Positions 56,936 through 64,000 of a stretch of DNA of 64,000 nt are shown here, in pieces; the first letter of the stretch is position 1; each line of letters begins with the position of its first letter. The stretch is taken from assembly GCA_045537295.1 (NCBI GenBank), contig JAZSPG010000070.1:1-64000 (forward strand). The letters are read 5' to 3'. Below the pieces are notes generated by a model. It was given only the letters and a program-made list of their open reading frames with translations. It made no database searches and had not been told where the DNA came from. The DNA is from Scatosoma sp045537295 (GTDB lineage: Bacteria; Bacillota; Clostridia; Christensenellales; Borkfalkiaceae). Both the position numbers and the translations under genes were made by a program.

Positions 56936-58223
56936 TTTACCCGAAAAATTTATCCAAAGAATGAAAAACCAACTTCCCGCGTCCGAGTGGGAGGCGTTTT
57001 TTTCCTGCTATGAAAAAATAGCGGTGAAAGGCGTTCGGCTGAACGCGTTAAAGGGGGACAGGTATGCGTTGAAATCGCTTTTGCCCTTTTTAGAGGAGCA
57101 AATTGCTTGGGAGGAAAACGGGTATTACATCTCGCTTGAAAAGGTGGGCGCAACCCCCTTTCACAACGCGGGCGTTTTCTATTCGCAAGAACCGTCCGCT
57201 ATGTTTATCGCACCGAAATTAGAGGTGAAAGCGGGCGAACGCGTTTTGGATTTATGCTCTGCGCCGGGCGGGAAAGCCACCCAGCTCGCCTCGAAAATGC
57301 AGGGCGAGGGTATCCTCGTCGCCAACGAACCCGTGTTTTCACGGGCGAAAATTCTATCGCAAAATATCGAACGGCTGGGCGTAAGAAACGCCGTCGTTAC
57401 CTGCGAAACGCCTGATAATTTAGCGGAAAAATTCCCCGCGTATTTTGATAAAATCCTCGTGGACGCGCCCTGTTCGGGTGAGGGTATGTTCCGAAAAAAC
57501 GCCGACGAGGCGCTGAAAGAATGGAGCGAGGAAAATATCGCGCTTTGCGCAAACCGCCAAAAAGAAATTTTACAAAGCGCGGTGAAAATGCTAAAAAGAG
57601 GCGGTAGACTCGCCTATTCCACCTGTACTTTCGCACCCCAAGAGGACGAGGAAATCGTGGCGTGGCTTGAAAAAACTTACCCGCAAATGCGCCTTATCGC
57701 GCAGGAAAAATTATATCCGCATAAGGTAAAAGGCGAGGGGCATTTTTTCGCGCTGTTTGAAAAGACGGAGGGCGAAGAAAGAGAACTTAAAGCGTTAAAG
57801 CCTTGGTGTAGCGCAACCGCAGAAAAGGCATACCGCGCTTTTGAAAAAGAGTTTTTCCATAAAAAATTCGCGGAAAATATCCACGAAACGAACGGCGTTT
57901 TGTACGATATCCCCAAAGGCGTTTTCTCTTGGCAGGGTTTGCAGGTTTTGCGCGTCGGCGTTCGGCTGGGTGAGGTGAAAAACGGTAGGTTCGAACCCAA
58001 CCATTCGCTTGCAATGTGCGTAAAGGCCGAGGACTTAAAAAACGCGTTAAACCTTTCGCAAACGGACGCGCGGGTGGAAAAATACCTGCGAGGCGAAACG
58101 GTGGAGGGCGAACTTCAAAACGGCTGGTGCGCCGTGTGCGTCGAGGGCTATCCCTTAGGTCTTGGCAAAGCGGTGAACGGAACAATCAAAAACCACCTGC
58201 CCAAAGGCTTGCGTAAAAACTAA
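56928..58223 (+). CDS. rRNA cytosine-C5 methyltransferase (RsmF-like)
   Basis: SAM-dependent RNA m5C methyltransferase of the NOL1/NOP2/Sun family. Motif I LDLCSAPGGKATQLA, motif IV DAPCSGEGMF (the releasing Cys) and motif VI YSTCTF (the catalytic Cys) are all intact. The C-terminal 150 residues match the RsmF/YebU-type PUA-like extension. Length 431. It starts inside the exonuclease gene (8-base overlap) without a strong ribosome binding site, so translation is probably coupled. The exact rRNA position modified is not deducible. Confidence 0.94.
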   Translation: MCNLPEKFIQRMKNQLPASEWEAFFSCYEKIAVKGVRLNALKGDRYALKSLLPFLEEQIAWEENGYYISLEKVGATPFHNAGVFYSQEPSAMFIAPKLEVKAGERVLDLCSAPGGKATQLASKMQGEGILVANEPVFSRAKILSQNIERLGVRNAVVTCETPDNLAEKFPAYFDKILVDAPCSGEGMFRKNADEALKEWSEENIALCANRQKEILQSAVKMLKRGGRLAYSTCTFAPQEDEEIVAWLEKTYPQMRLIAQEKLYPHKVKGEGHFFALFEKTEGEERELKALKPWCSATAEKAYRAFEKEFFHKKFAENIHETNGVLYDIPKGVFSWQGLQVLRVGVRLGEVKNGRFEPNHSLAMCVKAEDLKNALNLSQTDARVEKYLRGETVEGELQNGWCAVCVEGYPLGLGKAVNGTIKNHLPKGLRKN

Positions 58224-58240
58224 ATAAAACGCATTCTTTC

Positions 58241-58272
58241 GCGCGGACGATGCTCGTCCGCGCGCTGTTTTT
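58241..58272 (+). terminator. Intrinsic terminator
   Basis: GCGCGGACGA / TCGTCCGCGC with a TGC loop, then GCTG and T6. Confidence 0.85.
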
Positions 58273-58289
58273 TATAAAAAACAGCCAAA

Positions 58290-58345
58290 GACCGCAAGTT
58301 TTGGCAGTAAGACGACAAGTTTTAAGAGTAAAAATGACAAGTTTT
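58290..58345 (+). repeat. Three helically phased CAAGTTTT repeats upstream of a promoter
   Basis: CAAGTTTT at 58295-302, 58316-323 and 58338-345, 21 and 22 bp apart, within a degenerate unit of about 21 bp that begins AAGACGA or similar. The last copy ends 4 bases before the -35 box at 58350. This is the geometry of activator arrays such as LytTR-type direct repeats. Confidence 0.8.
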
Positions 58346-58349
58346 GATA

Positions 58350-58378
58350 TTGACTTTTACAATTTTCCCTGTTATAAT
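58350..58378 (+). promoter_or_regulatory. Sigma-A promoter
   Basis: TTGACT (58350-58355), 17 bases, TATAAT (58373-58378). Confidence 0.8.
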
Positions 58379-58390
58379 ATAGATACAAAA

Positions 58391-58441
58391 ATGAAAACGG
58401 AAAAGAAAAGGGGGTGGGGGATAAAATGTCCAAGGATATAA
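58391..58441 (+). CDS. Possible 16-codon upstream ORF
   Basis: ATG at 58391, about 6 bases after the predicted transcription start, opens a frame (MKTEKKRGWGIKCPRI) that runs across the ribosome binding site and start codon of the next gene in a different frame and stops at 58441. Its only support is position; it might tune translation of the downstream gene. Confidence 0.25.
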   Translation: MKTEKKRGWGIKCPRI

Positions 58442-59103
58442 AAAGAGTGATAGCGGTTATCGTTTGTTTGGTGATTTTTTGGCTGACGGTTTTTGGACTC
58501 GTTTTACAAAGAGGCTGTTACTATACCCCGTGGGAGCGCTATAAACACCCCGATTTTGTAACCTCGTATACGGAGGCGGAGCATATAGAACGCATTAAAG
58601 AACGGACGGAAACGCGTTTTTCCAAGGAAATAGAGAGCGGAGAAATCGCAAATTATACGGTGGAAATCGTATACGCCTTTTACGATAACGACCCCGAATA
58701 CTTCCTCGTGAATTTAGAATATAAATATCCTTGGCATAAATTAGACTGGGTAGGAAATCCGTACGAGCAAACGAAATATAAACATTTTCTCGGTTATATA
58801 GAAAACGACGAGTATTATACGGGCGTCAATGGTTATTCTGGGGAAAAAGGCGATAGTATGTTTACGGAAGGCAGAAACGCTTACGAGGTGGCGGGCTACG
58901 GGGAGGCGAAAAAATATTACGGAAATAGAATATTTGCCGTAGAAAAAGAAGGAGCGTTATTAAAAATTTTTAAGATGAATTCTACGGGTCGGGTAGAATT
59001 TGAAGCTGGGAACGAAGGCGAATGGGAGCAGTATATTATTCCCGAAACGGAATACGAGGATTTAATGAAAAATAATTATAAATTTAGCAGTCATATATAT
59101 TAA
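58426..59103 (+). CDS. Membrane-anchored hypothetical protein
   Basis: 225 residues. One N-terminal helix (VIAVIVCLVIFWLTVFGLVL, residues 8-27), followed by an extracytoplasmic, Tyr- and Glu-rich domain of about 195 residues with alternating strands. No lipobox and no known family. ATG 58426 is chosen after an unusually G-rich ribosome binding region (AGGGGGTGGGGG). The frame is somewhat AT-rich. It lies behind three phased repeats and a strong promoter, so it is probably conditionally induced by an activator encoded elsewhere. Confidence 0.8.
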   Translation: MSKDIKRVIAVIVCLVIFWLTVFGLVLQRGCYYTPWERYKHPDFVTSYTEAEHIERIKERTETRFSKEIESGEIANYTVEIVYAFYDNDPEYFLVNLEYKYPWHKLDWVGNPYEQTKYKHFLGYIENDEYYTGVNGYSGEKGDSMFTEGRNAYEVAGYGEAKKYYGNRIFAVEKEGALLKIFKMNSTGRVEFEAGNEGEWEQYIIPETEYEDLMKNNYKFSSHIY

Positions 59104-59124
59104 ATAGTAAACGGAAAAAATAAT

Positions 59125-59156
59125 CCCGCCTTGCGAAACGCGTTTCGCAAGGCGGG
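59125..59156. terminator. Perfect 32-bp palindromic terminator
   Basis: CCCGCCTTGCGAAACG / CGTTTCGCAAGGCGGG, 16-bp arms. T-rich sequence follows on both strands; it ends both convergent genes. Confidence 0.85.
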
Positions 59157-59176
59157 GTTCGTTTTAATAATTTTTC

Positions 59177-62100
59177 TTATTTTTTATCCGCTTTCGATTT
59201 CTTTTCCTTTTTAGGCTTTGCGGTTTTTTGGGGTTTTGCGCCACGGCTCTTACGCGATTTTGCAACCAGCTTTCTTACAACCAAGCTTACCACCGCAAGC
59301 ACGAGCACGCCGGCAATCGCAATCGAGCTTGCCAAAAGCCAAACGTTCGTGGTGCTTTCTTCGTTTGCCGTATCGTCGTCGGTGGTGGAATCTTCCTCGT
59401 CCGCCTCCGCGTTCACCGTCGTTTCCACCGTCGAGAAATCCGCGTAGGTGGTGTAGCTTACGCCCGCCGTCGCCTTGTACAAATACGCTACTTTTTCCGC
59501 ATTGCTTGCCGAGGCGTAGCTTGCATAGTTATCGTAGGAATTGCCAACCTTGTTTTCGTCGAGCGATTCGTCGTAACGCAAGTATTTCGCGCTGTCGTAG
59601 AACGAGAACGCGCCCTCGAAGTAGTTCGCGCCTTCTTCCATTCCTTCCTTTGCGGAATCCAGCCAAGCGGTGATTTTTTCTTCCGTTTCGTCCACCGACC
59701 AAGCGTCGAACGCTACGAACGCACCGCGTCCGTTAATCGTGCTGTCGTCGCGCGCACCGCTCCAAACTTCCAAACGATAGTTCTTTGCCTCGTCGCCCGT
59801 ATGCAAGTAGAAGGTAACCGTTGCCCAGCCTGCGCCCGTACCGCTAACTTCCGCTTTCAACGCCTTTTCGCCGTTACCCGAGATAGCCTCGTAACGCGCG
59901 GGCAGGGACGCCGTTGAGAAGTCGTACACTAAGATATTGTCTTCATTTGCAACCTTTTCGGTGTTGTACGCGTAAGCCGTTTTTGCCGTTTCGTCGTATC
60001 CGTAGAACGCTACGCCGTCGTTGCCGTCGTGTTTCCAAGCGGAGCTGTAATCGTATTGAACGCCACCGTCCGCAAGTACTAAGTTTCCAGCTTTTACGCC
60101 GTACGCTTGCAAGTTCGCAAAATATCTGTTCGTGTCGATACCTTCCGCGCCCGACCAGTTCGGGTTGACCTTATACAAACCGTTGGCTTGAAGTTTGAAC
60201 GCCGTATCCGTTCTTGCTACGAACCCGTCGGCAGAGGGGTCTTTCGCAAGCACGTTGCCGTCCTCGTCATACCAGTAGGTAAGCGTTCTGCCGATAGACA
60301 AGGTGTTTTGACGGGTGTCGTCGTCCGTGTCGATAAGGTATACGCTCGCCACCGCGCCCGCGCTGACTTTCACGCGCAAGGACACCGCTTTGTAGGTGTT
60401 TGCCGAAACGGTGGTCGTCGTACCGATAAAGCCGTACGCGTGACCTGCTTGTTCGTCGCTCTCGTCCGTGTAAATAACGAGCGGTTGCGTCGTCATTTCG
60501 TCGAACACGCTGTTCCAAGTCGCGCCCGTACCGCCGAGTTTTTCTAAAATTTCCGTATAGTTTTCCGCGTGTTCTTTGTTCAAAAGACCTGCGTTTTGAT
60601 AGACGTTGATGTCCGTATTCGAAACGCTACCGCCTACGTACGCGCTGTTGGAATATACGCCTTTGTAGTTTTTGGGAATTGCGAAACCGTCTTCAATATT
60701 CGCCGTCGAGAGTTTGGTTGCCGAATCGAAACCGCTGTCGCCCGCGGGTTTGTTCGTTTCGCCCGTCAGCGTAACCACTTTCGAGTAGCTACCGCTCGTC
60801 GCGCAAGCAAACGCCTCTTCCGTCATCGTCGTCGTCTTAAAGCCCGTAAACACCGCAAGTCCTTCGCCGTACGCCGATTTTTCCGTATCGATAACCTTCG
60901 TCGAACCGAGCGTGAACGAGAAATTCACCGTCGCGTTTTCCTCGCCGTCGTTATGGATAAAGAAGAAACATTGTTGCCAGCCGTCGTGCAGTTCCTTTTC
61001 CGTTTCTTCCGTGCCTTCCGTCACCGTAACCTTGATAGGCGAAATGGTCGTCGTGTCCAAGGACGAAATGGCGGGTTTGCCCTCGTTATCTAATAAGGTA
61101 ATGCCCGCGCCCGTGATACCGTTCATATCCGAGGTCTTTACGAAGAACGAATATGCCACTCTCTCGCCTGCGGGGATAGTGATGGCAGGGGATTTCGCCG
61201 TATAGGTTGCGCCCTTAGCCGAGAACAAAATGAGCGCGTCGCCGTCCGTCAAATAGTCGTGACCTTCGAAATATTCCTTATACGCCGATTTCGCAAACGC
61301 GTTGTCGGGGTCGTTGAGCGTCGTCGCGATATTGCCAATCACGTACTTGTCCTTATCCGCGTCGAACCCCTCTTTCAAGGTCGGCGCGTACGTTTGCGCG
61401 TTTTTATTCACAAGTTCGGGGAACTTGGAAATATCGCTTTGCTCAATCGCCGTGTATACGATACCGTTACTGTCACGCTTTTCCGTCGTGGGCGCAATTA
61501 CCCAGCCCGCTTGGCTAAGCAAGTTATAATTTTCGAAATCGCCCGAGAAATCAAGTACGAACTTCGTCGTGGAAACCTCGCTTGCGTCAAAGCTCTTCGC
61601 CTCTTTCGAGCTACTTAACGTAAGTTCTTCGCCCACAGGAACGCTCATTGCGTTTTTATTCTCTACGATTTTACATTCGATATCGTCAAAGAACGCATAG
61701 CCGTTGACGTACTCGTATCTGTCCGTACCACCGCCAAGACCTAAGCCCAAAACGATAGTGAAGGTGGAATCGGCGTAGGACGCGCCTTTGAGTGCGAACT
61801 CGTATTGCACCCAACCGTTGTTGTCGGTTACGTTTTGCGTGTTGATATTTTTAATTTCGAGGGGGTCGAGGGATTTTCCGCCAACCGAGTGCGTAATGGA
61901 GATATACGCGCCCTTGTCTACGATATTTTCCGCCTTTTCCCCGCTCGTCGTCGTGCAGGTCAAGTTGCTCGTCTTTACCCAAACGGAGAAGTTTGCGCTC
62001 GTACCCGCGCTCACCGTCACGCTGGTAGACGAGGTGAACTTTTGCGCCGTACCCAAATGCGCGTAGGAAGAGTTGGAATACTCGTTATGGAGCATCAAAA

Positions 62101-62740
62101 CTTTCGTGTTCGTTTTGCCGTCCTCGTCCTCGGTTACTTCCGCGTTCGGGTCATAGTCGTGCGTGCGGGGGTTTTGAATACCCACGAGCGTTTTATCCGC
62201 GTTTTCGATTAAGGGCAAATCCTCGTCGTCGATATTAAACGATTCGTAGAAATCCAAATCGTCGATATCGCCGTCGCTATTCGCGTCTTTCCAAGCCTTG
62301 TAGTATTCTAACTTGTCGCGAACGGACATAGAATCCCACTTACTTTTCGCCTCGTCCTCGGTAAGTGCGCTTGCGGGCTTGTCCAAATACGACTCGGTCA
62401 AATTCTTCCAAGCCGAGTCCTGCGTGTCGATAATACCGCTTGCCGATTTAGAGGAAAGTGCGGTACCGCTCGTCGCGGAGTTTACCGAACGGGTCCAGCC
62501 CGTAACGCTGGTGACGATAGGGTTCAAACCGTCCTTATCGTCGAAAGTTTCGAAGTCGGAGTTCTTAATAATTCCGTCGTCGGAAACGGTTTCTTTTTCC
62601 GTTTCTTCACTCGTAGACGAGGAAGAGGAGGAGGAATCGTCCTTACAGGATGCGAACGCCGTCATCATTGAAGTCGCCATCATCAGCGACATAAAGATTG
62701 CAAGTAAATTCTTCTTGCGAGAGTTGGTTTTTTTCTTCAT
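59177..62740 (-). CDS. Large surface lipoprotein with C-terminal membrane anchor
   Basis: 1187 residues. Signal peptide with the lipobox FASC (Cys32), then a poly-Ser/Glu linker (33-55). Residues 152-164 (DANSDGDIDDLDF) form a Ca2+-binding EF-hand or dockerin-like loop. The body is Ser/Thr/Asp/Gly-rich beta-structure with at least four spaced segments of the type W.(Q/Y)..F...(A/E).....F...LG.G followed by FDDIE or a similar end, reminiscent of carbohydrate-binding jelly-roll modules. A hydrophobic helix near the C-terminus (about 1133-1157) and a Lys-rich tail of about 30 residues follow. It would therefore be tethered at both ends. AAGGTGG precedes the ATG. Likely extracellular glycan binding or adhesion; no catalytic residues were recognised. 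Confidence 0.8.
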   Translation of the reverse strand: MKKKTNSRKKNLLAIFMSLMMATSMMTAFASCKDDSSSSSSSTSEETEKETVSDDGIIKNSDFETFDDKDGLNPIVTSVTGWTRSVNSATSGTALSSKSASGIIDTQDSAWKNLTESYLDKPASALTEDEAKSKWDSMSVRDKLEYYKAWKDANSDGDIDDLDFYESFNIDDEDLPLIENADKTLVGIQNPRTHDYDPNAEVTEDEDGKTNTKVLMLHNEYSNSSYAHLGTAQKFTSSTSVTVSAGTSANFSVWVKTSNLTCTTTSGEKAENIVDKGAYISITHSVGGKSLDPLEIKNINTQNVTDNNGWVQYEFALKGASYADSTFTIVLGLGLGGGTDRYEYVNGYAFFDDIECKIVENKNAMSVPVGEELTLSSSKEAKSFDASEVSTTKFVLDFSGDFENYNLLSQAGWVIAPTTEKRDSNGIVYTAIEQSDISKFPELVNKNAQTYAPTLKEGFDADKDKYVIGNIATTLNDPDNAFAKSAYKEYFEGHDYLTDGDALILFSAKGATYTAKSPAITIPAGERVAYSFFVKTSDMNGITGAGITLLDNEGKPAISSLDTTTISPIKVTVTEGTEETEKELHDGWQQCFFFIHNDGEENATVNFSFTLGSTKVIDTEKSAYGEGLAVFTGFKTTTMTEEAFACATSGSYSKVVTLTGETNKPAGDSGFDSATKLSTANIEDGFAIPKNYKGVYSNSAYVGGSVSNTDINVYQNAGLLNKEHAENYTEILEKLGGTGATWNSVFDEMTTQPLVIYTDESDEQAGHAYGFIGTTTTVSANTYKAVSLRVKVSAGAVASVYLIDTDDDTRQNTLSIGRTLTYWYDEDGNVLAKDPSADGFVARTDTAFKLQANGLYKVNPNWSGAEGIDTNRYFANLQAYGVKAGNLVLADGGVQYDYSSAWKHDGNDGVAFYGYDETAKTAYAYNTEKVANEDNILVYDFSTASLPARYEAISGNGEKALKAEVSGTGAGWATVTFYLHTGDEAKNYRLEVWSGARDDSTINGRGAFVAFDAWSVDETEEKITAWLDSAKEGMEEGANYFEGAFSFYDSAKYLRYDESLDENKVGNSYDNYASYASASNAEKVAYLYKATAGVSYTTYADFSTVETTVNAEADEEDSTTDDDTANEESTTNVWLLASSIAIAGVLVLAVVSLVVRKLVAKSRKSRGAKPQKTAKPKKEKKSKADKK

Positions 62741-62794
62741 ACAACCACCTTAACTTTTGGTATTTGTTTTACAATATAATATCACGCGTGCGTA

Positions 62795-62811
62795 GGGCTA
62801 ACGCGTAGCCC
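62795..62811 (-). promoter_or_regulatory. 5' leader hairpin of the surface lipoprotein
   Basis: GGGCTA / TAGCCC with a 5-base loop in the roughly 85-base leader. It has no T-run and its role is unclear. Confidence 0.35.
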
Positions 62812-62831
62812 ACAAAACACCACGCTATACT

Positions 62832-62860
62832 ATTTTAATACAAAATCGATTTATTAGCAA
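62832..62860 (-). promoter_or_regulatory. Promoter of the surface lipoprotein gene
   Basis: Minus strand TTGCTA (62860-62855), 17 bases, TAAAAT (62837-62832). Confidence 0.5.
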
Positions 62861-62973
62861 GCGTTTATAATAGGTAACGGCAGAAAAAGTTTGATAAAAC
62901 GGAAAAAAATACGCAAAATAGTAGTGAAACCGCCCGCTTGGGCGGAAATATTTTCCTAAAAAGGAGCAAGGAA

Positions 62974-63342
62974 ATGGAACAAGCGAAAACGCAAAATTCG
63001 AAACGCCTTTTTTGCGGAGTGGCGGTGGGCGTTGCCAACAGCCTGTTCGGCGGGGGTGGCGGTATGCTTGCCGTACCCCTATTAAACGCTACGGGTTATA
63101 CGCAAAAAGAGGCGCACGCCACGGCAATTTTGGTGATTTTACCCGTTTCTTTTTTCTCGTTTTTGCTGTATTTTATACAAGGAATGTATGATTTTTCGGT
63201 ACTCATACCGACGGCAATCGGGGTGACGGCGGGCGGAGCGGTAGGCGCGCTTATTTTGGGCAAATTGCCCACCAAAACGGTGACGCTCGTCTTTGCGTTT
63301 TTGCAGGCGGTAGCGGGCGCGTTTTTGTTCTTTTCCAAATAA
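62974..63342 (+). CDS. Half-size TauE/SafE (TSUP) permease, first subunit
   Basis: 122 residues with four helices and the TSUP start motif FGGGGGMLAVPLL (about 25-37). Full TSUP exporters (about 250 residues) have two such repeats; this protein holds one and the next gene the other, 11 bases downstream, so they most likely assemble as a heterodimer. The family exports sulfite, sulfoacetate or other organosulfur anions; the substrate here is unknown. ATG 62974 follows AAGGAGCAAGGAA, preferred over the longer frame. Confidence 0.88.
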   Translation: MEQAKTQNSKRLFCGVAVGVANSLFGGGGGMLAVPLLNATGYTQKEAHATAILVILPVSFFSFLLYFIQGMYDFSVLIPTAIGVTAGGAVGALILGKLPTKTVTLVFAFLQAVAGAFLFFSK

Positions 63343-63353
63343 AATTATAGCGT

Positions 63354-63716
63354 ATGTCTTTTTATCTTTATCTCATTTTAGGCTTTATCGGCGGGATTCC
63401 CGCAGGTATGGGTATGGGTGGCGGAACGGTTACCATACCCTTATTAGTATTGCTTGGCGGGGTGGAACAAAAAATTGCGCAATGCGCCAACCTTTTTTCC
63501 TTTTTACCTATGAGTTTCGGCGCGTTAAGAACGCACGCGGAAAACGGTCTTTTGAAAACGCAAGGTGTTTTGTGGGTGATTATTCCCGCGCTGTTACTCT
63601 CGATTCTCGGCGCGCTTTCGGCGTTCTTGTTGCCCTCTGAAATTTTAAGGCGCGCGTTCGGTGTTTTTTTAATCGGTCTGTCCGTTACCACCTTGCATAA
63701 AAGCAACGGCGCGTAA
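63354..63716 (+). CDS. Half-size TauE/SafE (TSUP) permease, second subunit
   Basis: 120 residues, four helices, starting with the other half's glycine motif PAGMGMGGGTVTIPLL (about 16-31). The frame is open from its own ATG with a weak ribosome binding site, probably coupled to the preceding gene. It differs enough from the first half that they are not a recent duplication. Such split pairs occur repeatedly in Clostridia. Confidence 0.88.
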   Translation: MSFYLYLILGFIGGIPAGMGMGGGTVTIPLLVLLGGVEQKIAQCANLFSFLPMSFGALRTHAENGLLKTQGVLWVIIPALLLSILGALSAFLLPSEILRRAFGVFLIGLSVTTLHKSNGA

Positions 63717-63823
63717 GGTTTGAATTTTGCTTAAAACCGAGGGCAAAATACACAAAACAAGCGGACGAATTTGTCGAAAATGTGGAAAATTACAAAAATA
63801 TCGAAAAATTTTCCAAAAGGGTA

Positions 63824-63852
63824 TTTACAAATACCGTTTTATGTGGTAAACT
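63824..63852 (+). promoter_or_regulatory. Promoter of the gene entering at the window end
   Basis: TTTACA (63824-63829), 17 bases, TAAACT (63847-63852). The leader of about 125 bases contains a hairpin AAAGGCGC / GCGCCTTT (63884-63905) flanked by a partly pairing ACACGAAC / GTTCTTTGTGT outer stem. Confidence 0.6.
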
Positions 63853-63982
63853 ATGGGAAAAATTAAAAAGACACGAACTGCGTAAAGGCGCAAAAACGCG
63901 CCTTTCGTTCTTTGTGTAAAATAACGAAAAAATTACGGAATTTGCGGGCGAGACCGCGAAGGAAAAAGGACAGAGGTAAAAA

Positions 63983-64000
63983 GTGGAAAAAATCGGTATT
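63983..64000 (+). CDS. First six codons of a gene cut by the window end
   Basis: GTG (63983-63985) after AGAGGT starts (M)EKIGI and is still open at the window end. Too short to identify. The promoter and structured leader upstream support a real start. Confidence 0.45.

Noticed and set aside
57984..57999. GGTTCGAACC-type sequence resembling a tRNA T-loop
   Set aside because: It lies inside the intact RsmF-like coding frame and no acceptor, D or anticodon arm can be built around it.
58290..58345. Regularly spaced short repeats as a CRISPR array
   Set aside because: The 8-bp units with 13-14 bp gaps are much too short and sit against a promoter; there are no cas genes.
58250..58425. 63-codon frame across the phased-repeat promoter
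   Set aside because: It covers the terminator, the repeats and the promoter; only its last 16 codons, from the ATG at 58391, were kept as a weak possibility.

Overview
The window reads as a contiguous piece of a low-to-moderate GC Bacillota chromosome, most likely class Clostridia. Pointers are the lonA-ysxC pair, a T-box riboswitch over cysE-cysS, spore maturation genes spmA-spmB, a SpoVB/MurJ-type flippase next to yabN-mazG, DeoR and XRE regulators, AGGAGG-type ribosome binding sites and consensus sigma-A promoters. A member of the Christensenellales-like lineages would fit, but this is inference. Nearly all of it is housekeeping DNA in short operons separated by clear intrinsic terminators. 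No tRNA, rRNA, CRISPR array, prophage or complete insertion sequence was found.

Layout. 1-1.5 kb: an AT-rich accessory gene (zinc ribbon plus SRA-like modified-base reader). 1.5-7.7 kb: MATE transporter; DeoR regulator, Lon, YsxC/EngB and a catalytically degenerate sugar-phosphate transferase. 7.7-13.2 kb: half-deleted MFS transporter with its AraC regulator, lipid flippase, YabN-MazG, tRNA-dihydrouridine synthase. 13.3-15.4 kb: second AT-rich accessory gene (Tudor-like, EVE-like and zinc-ribbon modules). 15.5-20.5 kb: YitT protein, large ABC transporter fusion, DeoR regulator. 20.7-26.4 kb: small HTH-tailed protein, tRNA-Cys T-box with cysE-cysS, a short alaS, a dispersed repeat, a hypothetical. 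26.4-29.6 kb: proline pathway proB-proA-proC. 29.7-34.8 kb: membrane GT2, small hypothetical, GTP-type PEP carboxykinase, DUF6809/XRE/flavoprotein module. 34.9-38.4 kb: hexapeptide transferase and glmM, repeat, spmA-spmB. 38.5-44.7 kb: metG-tatD-radical SAM-ksgA, lipoprotein, PAP2 phosphatase. 44.8-51.8 kb: EF-G-like GTPase, gyrB-gyrA. 51.9-58.2 kb: P-type ATPase, serS, DEDDh exonuclease and rRNA cytosine methyltransferase. 58.4-64 kb: a membrane-anchored hypothetical behind a phased-repeat promoter, a 1187-residue surface lipoprotein, two half-size TauE/SafE permeases and the first codons of another gene.

How things work together. Cysteine synthesis and charging share one T-box, so uncharged tRNA-Cys should induce both. 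The three proline enzymes convert glutamate to proline as one transcription direction. metG, tatD, the TatD-linked radical SAM gene and ksgA form a translation/maintenance cluster. The most unusual items are the two orphan modified-DNA readers with nearly identical terminators, one having an in-frame internal start that would yield a reader-only isoform; an Asn/Gln-rich extension on a radical SAM enzyme; a pseudo-phosphoglycosyltransferase behind lon-ysxC; a self-contained XRE/DUF6809 switch; and helically phased repeats upstream of an unknown membrane protein.
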